A stretch of 64,000 bases of DNA. Origin: Udaeobacter sp025935755. GTDB taxonomy: Bacteria; Verrucomicrobiota; Verrucomicrobiia; Chthoniobacterales; UBA10450. Below, in pieces: positions 15,672 to 24,485 of this stretch. The stretch lies in the NCBI GenBank assembly GCA_036278715.1, contig DASUKN010000004.1, forward strand, positions 67,011 to 131,010. The letters run 5' to 3'. Positions within the stretch are counted from its first letter, which is position 1; each line of letters opens with the position of its first letter. The translations under genes and the position numbers were made by a program. The notes under the pieces were generated by a model. It ran no database searches, had not been told where the DNA came from, and saw nothing but the letters and a program-made list of their open reading frames with translations.

Positions 15672-16733
15672 CTAGAACGATTGCGTTTTCGACTGCGGCG
15701 CTGCTGCCCCGCTTTGGATGACTTGCATGATTTCGCTTAAAAGCTGTGGACCGCGGTAAACGAAACCGGTGTAAAGCTGAATGAGCTGCGCGCCAGCCTG
15801 GAATTTTTCCTGCGCCGAATCGGCATCGAAAATTCCGCCGGAAGCGATCACTGGAATCGTAGATCGCGCAGCAATTTCACGCACCAATGCCGTTGATTTC
15901 TCCCTGAGCGGCGCTCCACTCAACCCGCCGGTTTGATCGAGTTGCTGCGGAATCGCGGAATGATCCAGGGTGGTGTTCGTGGCAATGATTCCTGAGACGC
16001 ACCTGGCTTCACATACGGCGAGAATGGCTTTCAGTTCAGCGCCTGAGAGATCTGGTGAAATTTTCACCATCAGCGGTTTCGGAGCCGTCCCTGCTTGGCT
16101 GGCGATCGCGGACAGCAGCTCCGAAAGCCTTTCAGGTTCCTGCAGCTCGCGCAAACCGGGTGTGTTTGGCGAGCTCACATTTAACGTGATGTAATCGGCG
16201 AAATCCCGGAGCATGCGAAACGAATAGAGATAATCATCTGTTGCTTCCTCGAGGGGTGTTACTCTCGATTTCCCGATATTGATTCCCACCGGAACGGCGG
16301 GCCAGCGGCCGCTTTTACGCACCGCTGCCAGCCGTTGGGCAATTGCGTCCGCGCCGTCGTTATTGAAACCAAGCCGATTGATCAGCGCCTGTTGCCCGGG
16401 CAATCTGAAGATGCGCGGCTTGGGATTTCCACGTTGGGCCTTTGCAGTCACCGTACCAATCTCGATAAAACCAAACCCGAGCGCCGCCCACGCAGGCAGA
16501 GCAACACCGTTTTTGTCTAACCCGGCCGCAAGTCCAGCGGGGTTGGGGAAATTTAGACCAAACAAACTGACCGGTTTCGGCGTTGGCTGGAAAATCCTGA
16601 GGCCACGCAATGCGACATGGAATCGCGACGCGCGATCAAGCAATCCAATCGTGAGATGATGCGCGCTCTCGGCGTCGAGCGAAAACAGCAGCGGCCTAAC
16701 GAGTAGCTCGTAATTTCCGGGCGCGCGCTTCAT
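15672..16733 (-). CDS. pyrD: Dihydroorotate dehydrogenase (quinone), class 2
   Basis: A 353-residue membrane-associated flavoenzyme of pyrimidine synthesis that oxidises dihydroorotate to orotate with quinone as acceptor. The N-terminal helices (residues 1-45) typical of class 2 enzymes are present. FMN and substrate motifs are clear: NPAGLAAGLDKNG, the family block GFGFIEIGTVT, FNNDGAD, the catalytic Ser region NVSSPNTPGLR near residue 190, and VIASGGIFDADSA near the end. Length fits the family. A MITE-like element ends two bases before its ATG, so its promoter must lie within or beyond that repeat. Confidence 0.96.
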   Translation of the reverse strand: MKRAPGNYELLVRPLLFSLDAESAHHLTIGLLDRASRFHVALRGLRIFQPTPKPVSLFGLNFPNPAGLAAGLDKNGVALPAWAALGFGFIEIGTVTAKAQRGNPKPRIFRLPGQQALINRLGFNNDGADAIAQRLAAVRKSGRWPAVPVGINIGKSRVTPLEEATDDYLYSFRMLRDFADYITLNVSSPNTPGLRELQEPERLSELLSAIASQAGTAPKPLMVKISPDLSGAELKAILAVCEARCVSGIIATNTTLDHSAIPQQLDQTGGLSGAPLREKSTALVREIAARSTIPVIASGGIFDADSAQEKFQAGAQLIQLYTGFVYRGPQLLSEIMQVIQSGAAAPQSKTQSF

Positions 16734-16734
16734 T

Positions 16735-16851
16735 TCTCATTAACATCCGGCTTCAGCCGGGTGCCTGCACAACCAGACGGGAGAAGCCGTTTAAACGGCT
16801 TCCATTCACGTGATCGAGTAATCACCGGAGTAAACTCCGGCGTTAATGAGA
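16735..16851. mobile_element. MITE-like element R6 with perfect 10-bp terminal inverted repeats
   Basis: A 117-bp element bounded by TCTCATTAAC (16735-16744) and GTTAATGAGA (16842-16851), a perfect inverted pair. Inside are the hairpins CCGGCTTCAGCCGG, GAAGCCGTTTAAACGGCTTC and CCGGAGTAAACTCCGG. It encodes nothing. The element at 23111-23254 has a similar design. It abuts the pyrD start codon. Confidence 0.7.
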
Positions 16852-16901
16852 GATTTCGTGTTCCGCTCTGGATCATATGGTCGGCATGAGTGTGCGCCGC
16901 G

Positions 16902-18245
16902 TCATTTGCCGATGCAAAACTGGCTGAACACGGAGTCGAGAATCTGTTCCACATCCACGACGCCAATGACTTCGCCGACTGCGGCCATTGCCTGATCAAG
17001 ATCAACGGCCACGTACTCGCCGGATAATCCCTCACGCAGGGCGGCGCGACCGCGATCGCATGATTCCAGGGCGCGACGAAGACAATCACGATGCCGGGTA
17101 TTGATCGCAATCGTGTTCTCCGGTCTTAAATTTTGCTGGTGAATGCGCGCCAGAATTTCCTGCTTCAGTTGTGGCAGTCCGTCTCCAGTGGTGCACGAAA
17201 TGCGCAATGCCGGGGAATCTTTCCAATCGTTGTGCTCTGGCAGATCGCTTTTATTCAGGACAACAAGTTCACCCAGGTCGCTCGCGACTCCGTTGAAATG
17301 CGCGGGCTTCGCCACATTGCGATCCGCGATGTGCAGACGCAAATCAGCCAGTTGCAACGATTTTTGCGTGCGAGCGATTCCTTCGCGCTCCAATTCGCTG
17401 TCCGAAGCACGTAACCCCGCAGTATCGAGCAACCGGATTGGCACACCATCCAGGTTGACCGTTTCCTCAATTGTATCGCGTGTGGTGCCGTGTGTATCGC
17501 TGACGATCACGCGATCATATCCAAGCAGACCATTGAGCAAACTCGATTTGCCGGCGTTTGTCGCACCGTAAATCACTACACGCACTCCTTCGCGCAGCAC
17601 CCGACCCTGGTCGGCAGTCGCTAACAACTCAGTGATTCCGTTTCGAACAGTGTCCAGACGGGCGCAGAGCGTTTCGTTTTCATCCGGCTCAATATCTTCT
17701 TCCGGGAAATCAATCGAGGCATTGATGTGCGCTAACAGTGCAATTAATTGATCACGAATTTTCCTGATTTGATCGCCGAGTCTGCCTTCCAGTTGTTCGG
17801 TGGCGGAACGCAGCGCCAGATCCGTTCGTGCGCGGATCAGATCGATCACTGCCTCGGCCTGGGTGAGATCCATTTTGCCGCTGAGGAACGCTCGCTCGGT
17901 AAATTCACCTGGGCGCGCCGCTCGGGCCCCGGCACGCAGACATGCATCGAGAACTTTCGCCGAAACGAGGGTGCCGCCGTGACAACTGATCTCCACCAGG
18001 TCTTCTCCGGTATAACTGGCCGGTGCACGGTGCACTGATAGCACCGCTTGATCGATCAATTGATTTTCGGCGCCGACAATCTGGCCGAGATGCTGAACAT
18101 GTGACGCGAATTGCGACGGCTGTTTTTTGCCGCGAAAAATCTTGTCTGCTACTTGAATCGCGTTCTCGCCGGAAATCCGTACGAGCGCAATCGCTCCTTC
18201 ACCGGGAGGCGTCGAAATGGCGGCGATGGTGTCGGAAACGGTCAT
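16902..18245 (-). CDS. mnmE: tRNA modification GTPase MnmE
   Basis: A 447-residue protein from MTVSDTIAAIST (18245), in a frame that is open further upstream without homology. The N-terminal formyl-THF-binding domain has ISTPPGEGAIALVRISG. The inserted G domain shows GATNAGKSS (G1), GTTRD (G2), DTAG (G3) and NKSD (G4). The C-terminus ends with the diagnostic FCIGK, whose Cys takes part in the reaction. With MnmG it modifies the wobble uridine of some tRNAs to the 5-carboxymethylaminomethyl type. mnmG is not in this window. Confidence 0.96.
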   Translation of the reverse strand: MTVSDTIAAISTPPGEGAIALVRISGENAIQVADKIFRGKKQPSQFASHVQHLGQIVGAENQLIDQAVLSVHRAPASYTGEDLVEISCHGGTLVSAKVLDACLRAGARAARPGEFTERAFLSGKMDLTQAEAVIDLIRARTDLALRSATEQLEGRLGDQIRKIRDQLIALLAHINASIDFPEEDIEPDENETLCARLDTVRNGITELLATADQGRVLREGVRVVIYGATNAGKSSLLNGLLGYDRVIVSDTHGTTRDTIEETVNLDGVPIRLLDTAGLRASDSELEREGIARTQKSLQLADLRLHIADRNVAKPAHFNGVASDLGELVVLNKSDLPEHNDWKDSPALRISCTTGDGLPQLKQEILARIHQQNLRPENTIAINTRHRDCLRRALESCDRGRAALREGLSGEYVAVDLDQAMAAVGEVIGVVDVEQILDSVFSQFCIGK

Positions 18246-18483
18246 GACTTCGAATGCAAATTGTAGGGCAACCGTTCCGGTTGCCAAATGCCGCAAGGAC
18301 GAACTTGAAAACCGCCGCAGCACTGCCGCACTCCAAAGCGCAAGCCAGACGTGGAATGTCGGCCAAAGTAGGGCATCCGTCTCGGGTGCCCTCAACTGAT
18401 TCGCAAGCGACACGCTCGCGCTACTCTAGGTTTGTTTGGGATTGCGCCGGTGCTCCGGCGCTTTTCCGTCGGAGTTGCCGGGC

Positions 18484-19584
18484 CTATCGCGCCCGGATCA
18501 CCTCGCGGAGTGCAGCGATCAGCTTTTCGTTTTCTTGCATTGTGCCCACCGAAATCCGGACCCACTCAGGCAAACCATAGCCTTGAAGCGGGCGGACAAT
18601 GATTTTCCGTTGCAGCAGTTCCTGGAACACCCCGCAACCGTCACCAACGTTTACCATTACGAAATTCGCAGCGGCTGGCACGAACTGAAGATGCATATCG
18701 GCAAATCGTTCCTGTAAATACGCGCGACCTTCATCAATCACCCGCTTCGTCTCGCGCAAATGTGCGTCGTCATCGAGGGCCGCGATCGCGCCGGCTTGCG
18801 CGACACTGTTTACGTTGAATGGCTGCCGCGTCTTATGAAGCACCTGGGTGATCTCCGGCGGCGCGATGGCATACCCGATACGGAGACCGGCAAGACCGTG
18901 GATCTTCGAAAAAGTGCGGAGCACAACGACATTTCGCTCGTCGCGAATAAATCGAAGTGTGTCGGGCGGATCATCGAGGAATTCGAAATACGCCTCGTCG
19001 AAAACAACAATCATCTTATCTGGCACGCGCGACATAAAACGATCGATCGCGCTCTGAGAGATCAACGTGCCGGTGGGATTGTTCGGGTTCGGAATGAAAA
19101 TGATTCGGGTTTTCGAAGTGATCGCGTCGAGTGTTGCATCGAGATCCTGTTGGAAATTCGGGCTCGGTGTTTCAATGGTGCGTAAACCGAAAGCGGTCGC
19201 GAGCAGTTTATAAACGATAAAGGCGTACTGACACGTGATGACGTCATCGCCGGCATTCAGAAAGGCGTGCCCCAGGAATTCGATGACTTCGTTTGATCCG
19301 TTGCCGAGAATGATGTTCTCAGGCGTTACTTCGAGTTTGGCAGCGATTGCGTTTCGCAAATAAAACCCGCTCCCATCCGGGTACAGATGCGCAGTTTTCA
19401 GCGCGCTGTGCATCGCTTGTAAAGCCCTGGTTGAAGGGCCAAGCGGATTTTCATTCGAGGCCAGCTTGATGATCGTGCCTGGATCTACGCCTAACTCGCG
19501 CGCCGTTTCCTCGATCGGTTTTCCCGGTTCGTAAACGGCGAGCTCACGCAACTGCGCGTTGGCCAGTTCCCACACTGACGTCAT
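18484..19584 (-). CDS. hisC: Histidinol-phosphate aminotransferase
   Basis: A 366-residue PLP-dependent aminotransferase of fold type I. Motifs include KLASNENPLGPS near residue 40, NPNNPTGTLIS near 167, DEAYFEF near 198, and the PLP lysine in FSKIHGLAGLRIGY near 231. The C-terminal substrate segment LPEWVRISVGT is intact. It converts imidazole acetol phosphate to L-histidinol phosphate, though some members also work on phenylalanine or tyrosine. No other his genes are seen here. It lies about 240 bp from mnmE on the same strand; the gap holds short GC-rich repeats and no gene. Confidence 0.93.
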   Translation of the reverse strand: MTSVWELANAQLRELAVYEPGKPIEETARELGVDPGTIIKLASNENPLGPSTRALQAMHSALKTAHLYPDGSGFYLRNAIAAKLEVTPENIILGNGSNEVIEFLGHAFLNAGDDVITCQYAFIVYKLLATAFGLRTIETPSPNFQQDLDATLDAITSKTRIIFIPNPNNPTGTLISQSAIDRFMSRVPDKMIVVFDEAYFEFLDDPPDTLRFIRDERNVVVLRTFSKIHGLAGLRIGYAIAPPEITQVLHKTRQPFNVNSVAQAGAIAALDDDAHLRETKRVIDEGRAYLQERFADMHLQFVPAAANFVMVNVGDGCGVFQELLQRKIIVRPLQGYGLPEWVRISVGTMQENEKLIAALREVIRAR

Positions 19585-19657
19585 GCGTCACAGATTAGAT
19601 GGGACTGCGGTCAGTTTGCAATGCGCGACGACGAATCAGCCTGAATGAATGGTCTAG

Positions 19658-20128
19658 CTAGCGCGACTTCGCGGCGTTGCCGTTTCTGGCGCTTGTTCGG
19701 GTGTGTTCGGCTTGTTTTCGCAATCTTCGAAACTGGTCCTCGAGTTTCTTGAGATCTTCATCAGACATGCTTTCCAAATCGACGAGTTGATTGCGTGCGC
19801 CTTCCACGGCGCGAATTAGCTCGTCTAACTTGAGGTGCACTGCTTTCGCGTCGCGGTTTTGGGTGTTCTGAATCAGAAACACCATCAGAAACGTGATGAC
19901 CGTGGTGGCCGTGTTGATTATCAGTTGCCACGTGTCTGAGAAATGAAAGGCCGGCCCGGTAACGAGCCAAACAAGAATGACCAGAACAGCGGCGCAAAAT
20001 GCCCACGCACTGCCCAGCAAAGTGGATGAACGGTGGGCAAAACTCCGGAAGGCATCGCGTACAATGCAAAAAATGTCGCGCTGCTGTCCATTTTGCTTCT
20101 TTTCTGCACCCTGGGTTTTACTCGCCAT
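19658..20128 (-). CDS. Low-affinity iron permease family protein
   Basis: A 156-residue membrane protein. Two transmembrane helices lie at about residues 39-60 (LGSAWAFCAAVLVILVWLV) and 69-90 (INTATTVITFLMVFLIQ). The block NTATTVITFLMVFLIQNTQN plus RDAKAVHLKLDELI is the hallmark of this family (Pfam Iron_permease). The C-terminal third is a charged coiled coil with ESMSDEDLKKLEDQFRRLR. Despite the family name, metal transport is not proven for bacterial members. It is divergent from the membrane-TPR gene starting at 20249. Confidence 0.87.
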   Translation of the reverse strand: MASKTQGAEKKQNGQQRDIFCIVRDAFRSFAHRSSTLLGSAWAFCAAVLVILVWLVTGPAFHFSDTWQLIINTATTVITFLMVFLIQNTQNRDAKAVHLKLDELIRAVEGARNQLVDLESMSDEDLKKLEDQFRRLRKQAEHTRTSARNGNAAKSR

Positions 20129-20248
20129 GTCACCTATCTTTCGCGCGTGACCGCAATTTTGCGCGCATCACCGACCCGGTTCGCAACGGTCCAAGCACAA
20201 AGCGCATTGATTTCGTGGCCATTTTAGGGAAGACTTGGCCCCGAATTC

Positions 20249-22186
20249 ATGCAGCAGCTGCAAGGGTTTTCAAGACTGCAGACCGTTCCATCTGAGGCAG
20301 CGCCTGCCGTCAGGCCGAAGCTGTGGATACTCAGTTCGTGGCGGGATTTGATCTTGTACGTTGGCACACCCCTGTTGCTCATTCCCGCGTTCGCGCTCGC
20401 TCAGGCAAAGTACAGTCCTCAAGACATTTATCTTTTTGTCGCCGCTTTCGGTGCCATGGGTCATCACCTGCCCGGGATGATCCGCGCGTACGGAGATCGC
20501 GCTTTGTTCGAACGCTTCAGGTCGCGTTTCATTTTCGCGCCGCTGTTCCTCCTCGTGACGTGTGTTGCCTTCTTCTGGTGGGACCTGAAAGGAATCCTGC
20601 TCATCGTTTTCTTCTGGGGCGTCTGGCACGGCCTGATGCAGACCTACGGCTTTTGCCGGATTTACGACGCGAAAACGGGAAGCTTCGACACGCTTACACG
20701 GCGGCTCGATTTCGCGATGTGCCTGATCTGGTTCGCCACCGCCGTCGCACTTTCCCCATATCGGTTAAGCGATACGCTGGACACCTTCTACATGTGTGGC
20801 GGGCCCTTTATCCCGCCGGCAGTTGTGCAACTGGGTCAGAACATCATTCTGTGCGCAGCGATTTTCGTCACCGCCTTGTTCGCCGCTCACTTCATCCGTA
20901 CCTGGGTCGCGGGGCACAAGCCCAACCCGGTGAAACTTGCGCTGCTGGTGACGAGCATCGGGTTCTGGTGGTACTGCAACAATCTGGTCTCAAACATTCT
21001 CGTCGGCATCGCATTGTTCGAGGTGTTTCACGACGTGCAATACCTGTCGCTTGTCTGGATTTATAACCGCAATCGAGTCGAGAAGGACAGCAACATCGGG
21101 GGATTCATGCGGTTCGTGTTTCGGAGAAGCGGCTCGTTGATTGGGCTTTATGTTGGCCTGGTCTTCGCTTACGGCTCCGTGTCGTTCATCAATGCGCATA
21201 TCGGAATGGACGCGGTCAAACGCATTCTTACCGGCGTGGTTACGGCTTCAACGCTGCTGCATTTTTATTATGACGGATTCATCTGGAAGGTTCGGGAGCG
21301 CTCGACGCGTCAGTCGCTCGGGCTGGCCGGCGGAACCGCTGATGTGTCGCTCGGTGGGATGCTTCCCGGCTGGGCATGGCATGGTCTAAAATGGGTAGGC
21401 ATATTCGTGGTACCACTCGGCGCGCTGTGGTTTTGGCAGACGCACCTTTCCATTCCCGCGGTGCAACGGATGGCGTGGGTAGTCGCGGATGTGCCTGACA
21501 GTGCCAAGCCGCATTTTGATTACGGCTCCGCATTGCAAAACGAAGGCAGATTGGACGAAGCGATCGAACATTACAAGACCGCGCTCCAACTCAATCCCAA
21601 GTACGCCCAAGCGCACATGAACCTTGGCTCCTCGTTAACTTCGCAAGCGAAATTCGACGCTGCGGTGCCTCACATGGAAACAGCGCTTCACCTCGAACCG
21701 AACAACGGCGATTTTCATTTGATGTACGCGAATCTACTGCACCGGATCGGACGCAACGATGAGGCGATATCTCATTTCGAAGCAGGGACACGGCTGAAAC
21801 CAAACTCGGCTGACGCGCATTACAGCTACGCAGTTTTCCTGATCGAAGTGGGCAAGATTGACGAATACGTTAGCGAGCTTCGGACAGTTCTCCGGCTAAA
21901 GCCGAACTATCCCTATGCTGAGCTTGGCCTCGCCGACGGACTTTTCGCGGCGGGAAATCTCAAGGAGGCGGAGGGCCATTATCTGGCGGTACTTCGGAAG
22001 AACCCGGACCTGACGGTTGCATACAACAGTCTGGGCAGGATCTACCTGGCGCAGGGCCAGATCTCCCAGGCGGTCGTCCAGTTCAGTGAAGCGCTGCGGC
22101 GGAATCCTGAATACAAGGAAGCCGAGGAAAACCTGCGTGTGGCGAAGGCGGCTGATGCCGAACTTTTCCCGGCCGCGCACCGGTGA
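20249..22186 (+). CDS. Polytopic membrane protein with C-terminal TPR repeats
   Basis: A 645-residue protein with two parts. Residues 30-400 contain about ten predicted transmembrane helices with conserved-looking His motifs at their ends: GHHLPGMIRAY, WHGLMQTYG, FEVFHDVQYLSL and LLHFYYDGFIWK. Such spacing is reminiscent of di-metal membrane enzymes, but I do not recognise the family. Residues 415-640 form about six tetratricopeptide repeats (for example EGRLDEAIEHYKTALQLNPK), a protein-binding superhelix, probably on one face of the membrane. It overlaps the arginase-fold gene by four bases (GTGA), so the two are translated together. Confidence 0.8.
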   Translation: MQQLQGFSRLQTVPSEAAPAVRPKLWILSSWRDLILYVGTPLLLIPAFALAQAKYSPQDIYLFVAAFGAMGHHLPGMIRAYGDRALFERFRSRFIFAPLFLLVTCVAFFWWDLKGILLIVFFWGVWHGLMQTYGFCRIYDAKTGSFDTLTRRLDFAMCLIWFATAVALSPYRLSDTLDTFYMCGGPFIPPAVVQLGQNIILCAAIFVTALFAAHFIRTWVAGHKPNPVKLALLVTSIGFWWYCNNLVSNILVGIALFEVFHDVQYLSLVWIYNRNRVEKDSNIGGFMRFVFRRSGSLIGLYVGLVFAYGSVSFINAHIGMDAVKRILTGVVTASTLLHFYYDGFIWKVRERSTRQSLGLAGGTADVSLGGMLPGWAWHGLKWVGIFVVPLGALWFWQTHLSIPAVQRMAWVVADVPDSAKPHFDYGSALQNEGRLDEAIEHYKTALQLNPKYAQAHMNLGSSLTSQAKFDAAVPHMETALHLEPNNGDFHLMYANLLHRIGRNDEAISHFEAGTRLKPNSADAHYSYAVFLIEVGKIDEYVSELRTVLRLKPNYPYAELGLADGLFAAGNLKEAEGHYLAVLRKNPDLTVAYNSLGRIYLAQGQISQAVVQFSEALRRNPEYKEAEENLRVAKAADAELFPAAHR

Positions 22187-23037
22187 TTTTGAGCGACCGC
22201 GCGCTTCATCTCAATCTCGATGACGCGTGGCCTAACGACTCGGTTGGACTCTCCATAACCGATGCGCGAAGTTGGGGTCCGCAGTTGCGTTTTTCTGCGC
22301 CCCCGCGCCTGGTCGAGCGATTCTTTCGCGAGCGGAAGAGCGATTTGGCGACGCCATTCCTGCTGTACGGCTCCGGCGACTTTCACTATCTTACTGCCCT
22401 GCGATTGCGTTCTGTTGCCGAACCGGTGGTTCTCGTCTCGTTTGATAACCATCCGGATTGGGATGTGCGGCCCCCAAAATGGGCCTGCGGTGGATGGATC
22501 AACCGTGCCTTGGAAGTTTCAAACGTGAGGCTGGCCAGCGTTTGGGGTTGCGGCAATTTCGAATGTTGGTTCCCGCACCAGATTTTCGGCAATCGCCGCG
22601 CCGAACGCACTGGGATTCTTGAAGTGCATCCATGGGCAGACGATCGGTCATCGAAAGATCGACAACGAAAAGGCGCGATCCTGCGCGAAAATTGGCGGGA
22701 CTATTTTGGAGATTTCTCGAAGCGGCTCGCGGAGCAAAATGTCTACGTCACGATCGATATCGATTGTATGCGGATCGAAGAGGCGGTGACTAACTGGGAA
22801 AGTGGTCGCTTTACAGTGGCCGATCTTGAGTGGGCTCTTGGAAAACTACGCCAATGTTCTCGCGTCATTGGTGGAGATGTATGCGGCGCGTTTTCACCAC
22901 CGCATTATGCGCGGTGGAAGCAAAAGTTCGCCGCCGAGTTCGACCGGCCGAAACTCGCGCCACCAAAGCTGGAGATCGCGCGCGCGATCAACTTAGCCAG
23001 TCTCCAGAAACTCTGGCCCTTTTTGGTAGGATCATAG
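22183..23037 (+). CDS. Arginase/ureohydrolase-fold protein, divergent
   Basis: A 284-residue protein starting with GTG in a GTGA overlap with the upstream gene. Metal-site motifs of the ureohydrolase fold are partly kept: SFDNHPDWD (the D-x-H-x-D element), VTIDIDCM (the D-x-D element) and GSGDFHYLT in place of the usual GGDHS. The third Asp of the SxDxDxxDP motif and the usual C-terminal Glu are not obvious (GGDVCGAFSPP). It may hydrolyse a C-N bond in a guanidino or related compound, or be a non-arginase member. Coupling to the membrane-TPR protein suggests a shared process. Confidence 0.75.
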   Translation: MILSDRALHLNLDDAWPNDSVGLSITDARSWGPQLRFSAPPRLVERFFRERKSDLATPFLLYGSGDFHYLTALRLRSVAEPVVLVSFDNHPDWDVRPPKWACGGWINRALEVSNVRLASVWGCGNFECWFPHQIFGNRRAERTGILEVHPWADDRSSKDRQRKGAILRENWRDYFGDFSKRLAEQNVYVTIDIDCMRIEEAVTNWESGRFTVADLEWALGKLRQCSRVIGGDVCGAFSPPHYARWKQKFAAEFDRPKLAPPKLEIARAINLASLQKLWPFLVGS

Positions 23038-23456
23038 TATTCGAAATGCCCTGCCTTCGCGTGAAATGAGATACCAGCTTCGGTATTCTTTGTTTGATCC
23101 GATCTTCTCACTAACACCCTCCGTCAGCAGGGTGTCACCCTCGACAATTGATTCGTGAACCGCTTCAGCGGTTTTCCACCAACATCAAAGAAACCCCTGA
23201 AGCGGTTACGGCAAACTACTGGAGCGGTATCACCTCACGGAAGCGAGGTGTTAATCAGAACGATTTGCGAGGAAGTGCCTAACAAGGCGGATCTACAACA
23301 TGGTTGATCGATGAAAAGAAAACTTTTTACCGAAGATGTCAGGATTGGAGCGGGCAGCTCCTGCGGGCCCGCAGGCGTCTGGCACAGAGGCTCGGCAATT
23401 CAAACCGACGAATCGATGGCGTCGCGGAGCTCGCCTCCATCGTTCGCCCCCCGCGC
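23038..23456. repeat. Repeat-rich intergenic region with an R6-like element (23111-23254)
   Basis: No gene is supported in these 420 bases. An element runs from CTAACACCCTCC (23111) to GAGGTGTTAA (23254), with end sequences inverted and inner hairpins AACCGCTTCAGCGGTT and its partner CCCCTGAAGCGGTT. A GCGGGCCCGC-type palindrome and a CGCGGAGCTCGCCTCC segment related to the 14778-14844 hairpin follow. The short plus-strand frame at 23311 has repeat composition and is not called. Confidence 0.6.
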
Positions 23457-23801
23457 TCAGCTTAACGAGACTAAAACGATCCCGGCGGTGATGAGGATCG
23501 CGCCGATCGTCAGCCGGACGCTGACTTTTTCCTTTAACACAACTGCGGCGAGAACCGTGATAAAGATCACGCTCAATCCCTGGAAAGGATAAAGATAACT
23601 CAAGTCGAAGCGCTGTAGCAGGCCGAGCGTGAGGAAAAAGGAAATTGTCATTAGAAAAACGCCGAGGGCGATGCGCGAAATGAAATACGAGTTGCGCATG
23701 GAATGCGTCGTGGAGAATTCCATCGCTCTTTTAAGAACGAGCTGCGCAGCCACGAATGTGACCAGCGAAACCAGGATGAAAACAAAAGCGAGAAACGTCA
23801 C
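23457..23801 (-). CDS. Small EamA/SMR-like membrane transporter subunit B
   Basis: A 114-residue protein from the GTG at 23801 (VTFLAFVFILVSL), which overlaps the stop of the partner gene (GTGA) and has a GGAGGAACGCCT ribosome site. Four transmembrane helices are predicted, with LYPFQGLSVIFITVLAAVVLKEK, the helix-3/4 pattern of the DMT superfamily. Together with the next entry it forms a pair of four-helix half-transporters, comparable to heterodimeric SMR pumps or the ArnE/ArnF flippase. The substrate is unknown. Confidence 0.75.
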   Translation of the reverse strand: MTFLAFVFILVSLVTFVAAQLVLKRAMEFSTTHSMRNSYFISRIALGVFLMTISFFLTLGLLQRFDLSYLYPFQGLSVIFITVLAAVVLKEKVSVRLTIGAILITAGIVLVSLS

Positions 23802-24202
23802 AGGCGTTCCTCCATCTTTGCGACCGGCTGCGCCATCAAAGCAAGACCGAGAATCACCAGCGCAATCCCGCACCAACGTAGTGTGGAAATCAGTTCGCCG
23901 AGAAAAATCCAGCAGCCCAGGGGGACGAGAATATCGACCACACGCGAGAGCGGATAAGCAAGGCTGAGCGGGATATAGCGAAGCACGTACAGCCAGGTGA
24001 TGAAGCTTGCGATAATCAAAAGAATCGCCCACCACACCAGTGGCGAAGCCAGGCCGTTAATTCCGGTCCACGATAGCGCGTGGTCTGGTGCCGCAACTTC
24101 GGTCGCACCGCGCTTCAAAAGCAGCTCCGAGACGAACACACACACGACGCTGACGCCGAGCTGCAGCCATGGATTGCGAAAGCCGGAGGGCCGATTTGGC
24201 AT
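23798..24202 (-). CDS. Small EamA/SMR-like membrane transporter subunit A
   Basis: A 134-residue protein from MPNRPSGF (24202); the longer open frame to 24340 starts in repeat-like sequence. Four helices are predicted, with ELLLKRGATEVA near the start and the block YIPLSLAYPLSRVVDILVPL, then FLGELISTLRW, characteristic of the small multidrug resistance/EamA group. It precedes and overlaps subunit B by four bases. The neighbouring FemAB-like acyltransferase gene on the same strand makes a role in exporting or flipping a cell-envelope intermediate conceivable, as inference only. Confidence 0.75.
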   Translation of the reverse strand: MPNRPSGFRNPWLQLGVSVVCVFVSELLLKRGATEVAAPDHALSWTGINGLASPLVWWAILLIIASFITWLYVLRYIPLSLAYPLSRVVDILVPLGCWIFLGELISTLRWCGIALVILGLALMAQPVAKMEERL

Positions 24203-24337
24203 CCGCTTTTTTAGCGCGCGATCAAATCGCCGCAACCGAATTTGCGCAGCCCGGTTGACTCCAGATCCTGCTGTCTCCGGCCGGTCTCGTCTGGAGTTGC
24301 TTCGCTCCGTCAGCCGCAGTCTCGTTGTGGGTGAAAG

Positions 24338-24475
24338 CACGGCGACAGAGCGCCGTGGCTACAACAAAACTTACATTTCATCTCGGAATGCGGTTGCTGC
24401 ACGCCAAGGCCGCATTCCATGTAGCCGCCTCGCTCTGTCGAGGCGATGACACGGCGACAGAGCGCCGTGGCTACA
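24338..24475. repeat. Repeat R4: two direct and one inverted ACAGAGCG-containing units
   Basis: The 26-base unit beginning CACGGCGACAGAGCGCC and ending GTGGCTACA occurs at 24338-24363 and identically at 24450-24475. An inverted relative (TGTAGCCGCCTCGCTCTGTC) lies at 24420-24439. A further relative is at 63045-63073. Each unit contains a CGGCG/CGCCG hairpin. Confidence 0.75.
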
Positions 24476-24485
24476 GGAATACAGT

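Noticed and set aside
20323..21066. A 247-codon plus frame inside the membrane-TPR gene
   Set aside because: Arg-rich out-of-frame translation of the real gene, which has clear helices and TPRs.
23311..23592. A 93-codon plus frame
   Set aside because: It covers a GC-rich repeat and the antisense of the small transporter gene end.
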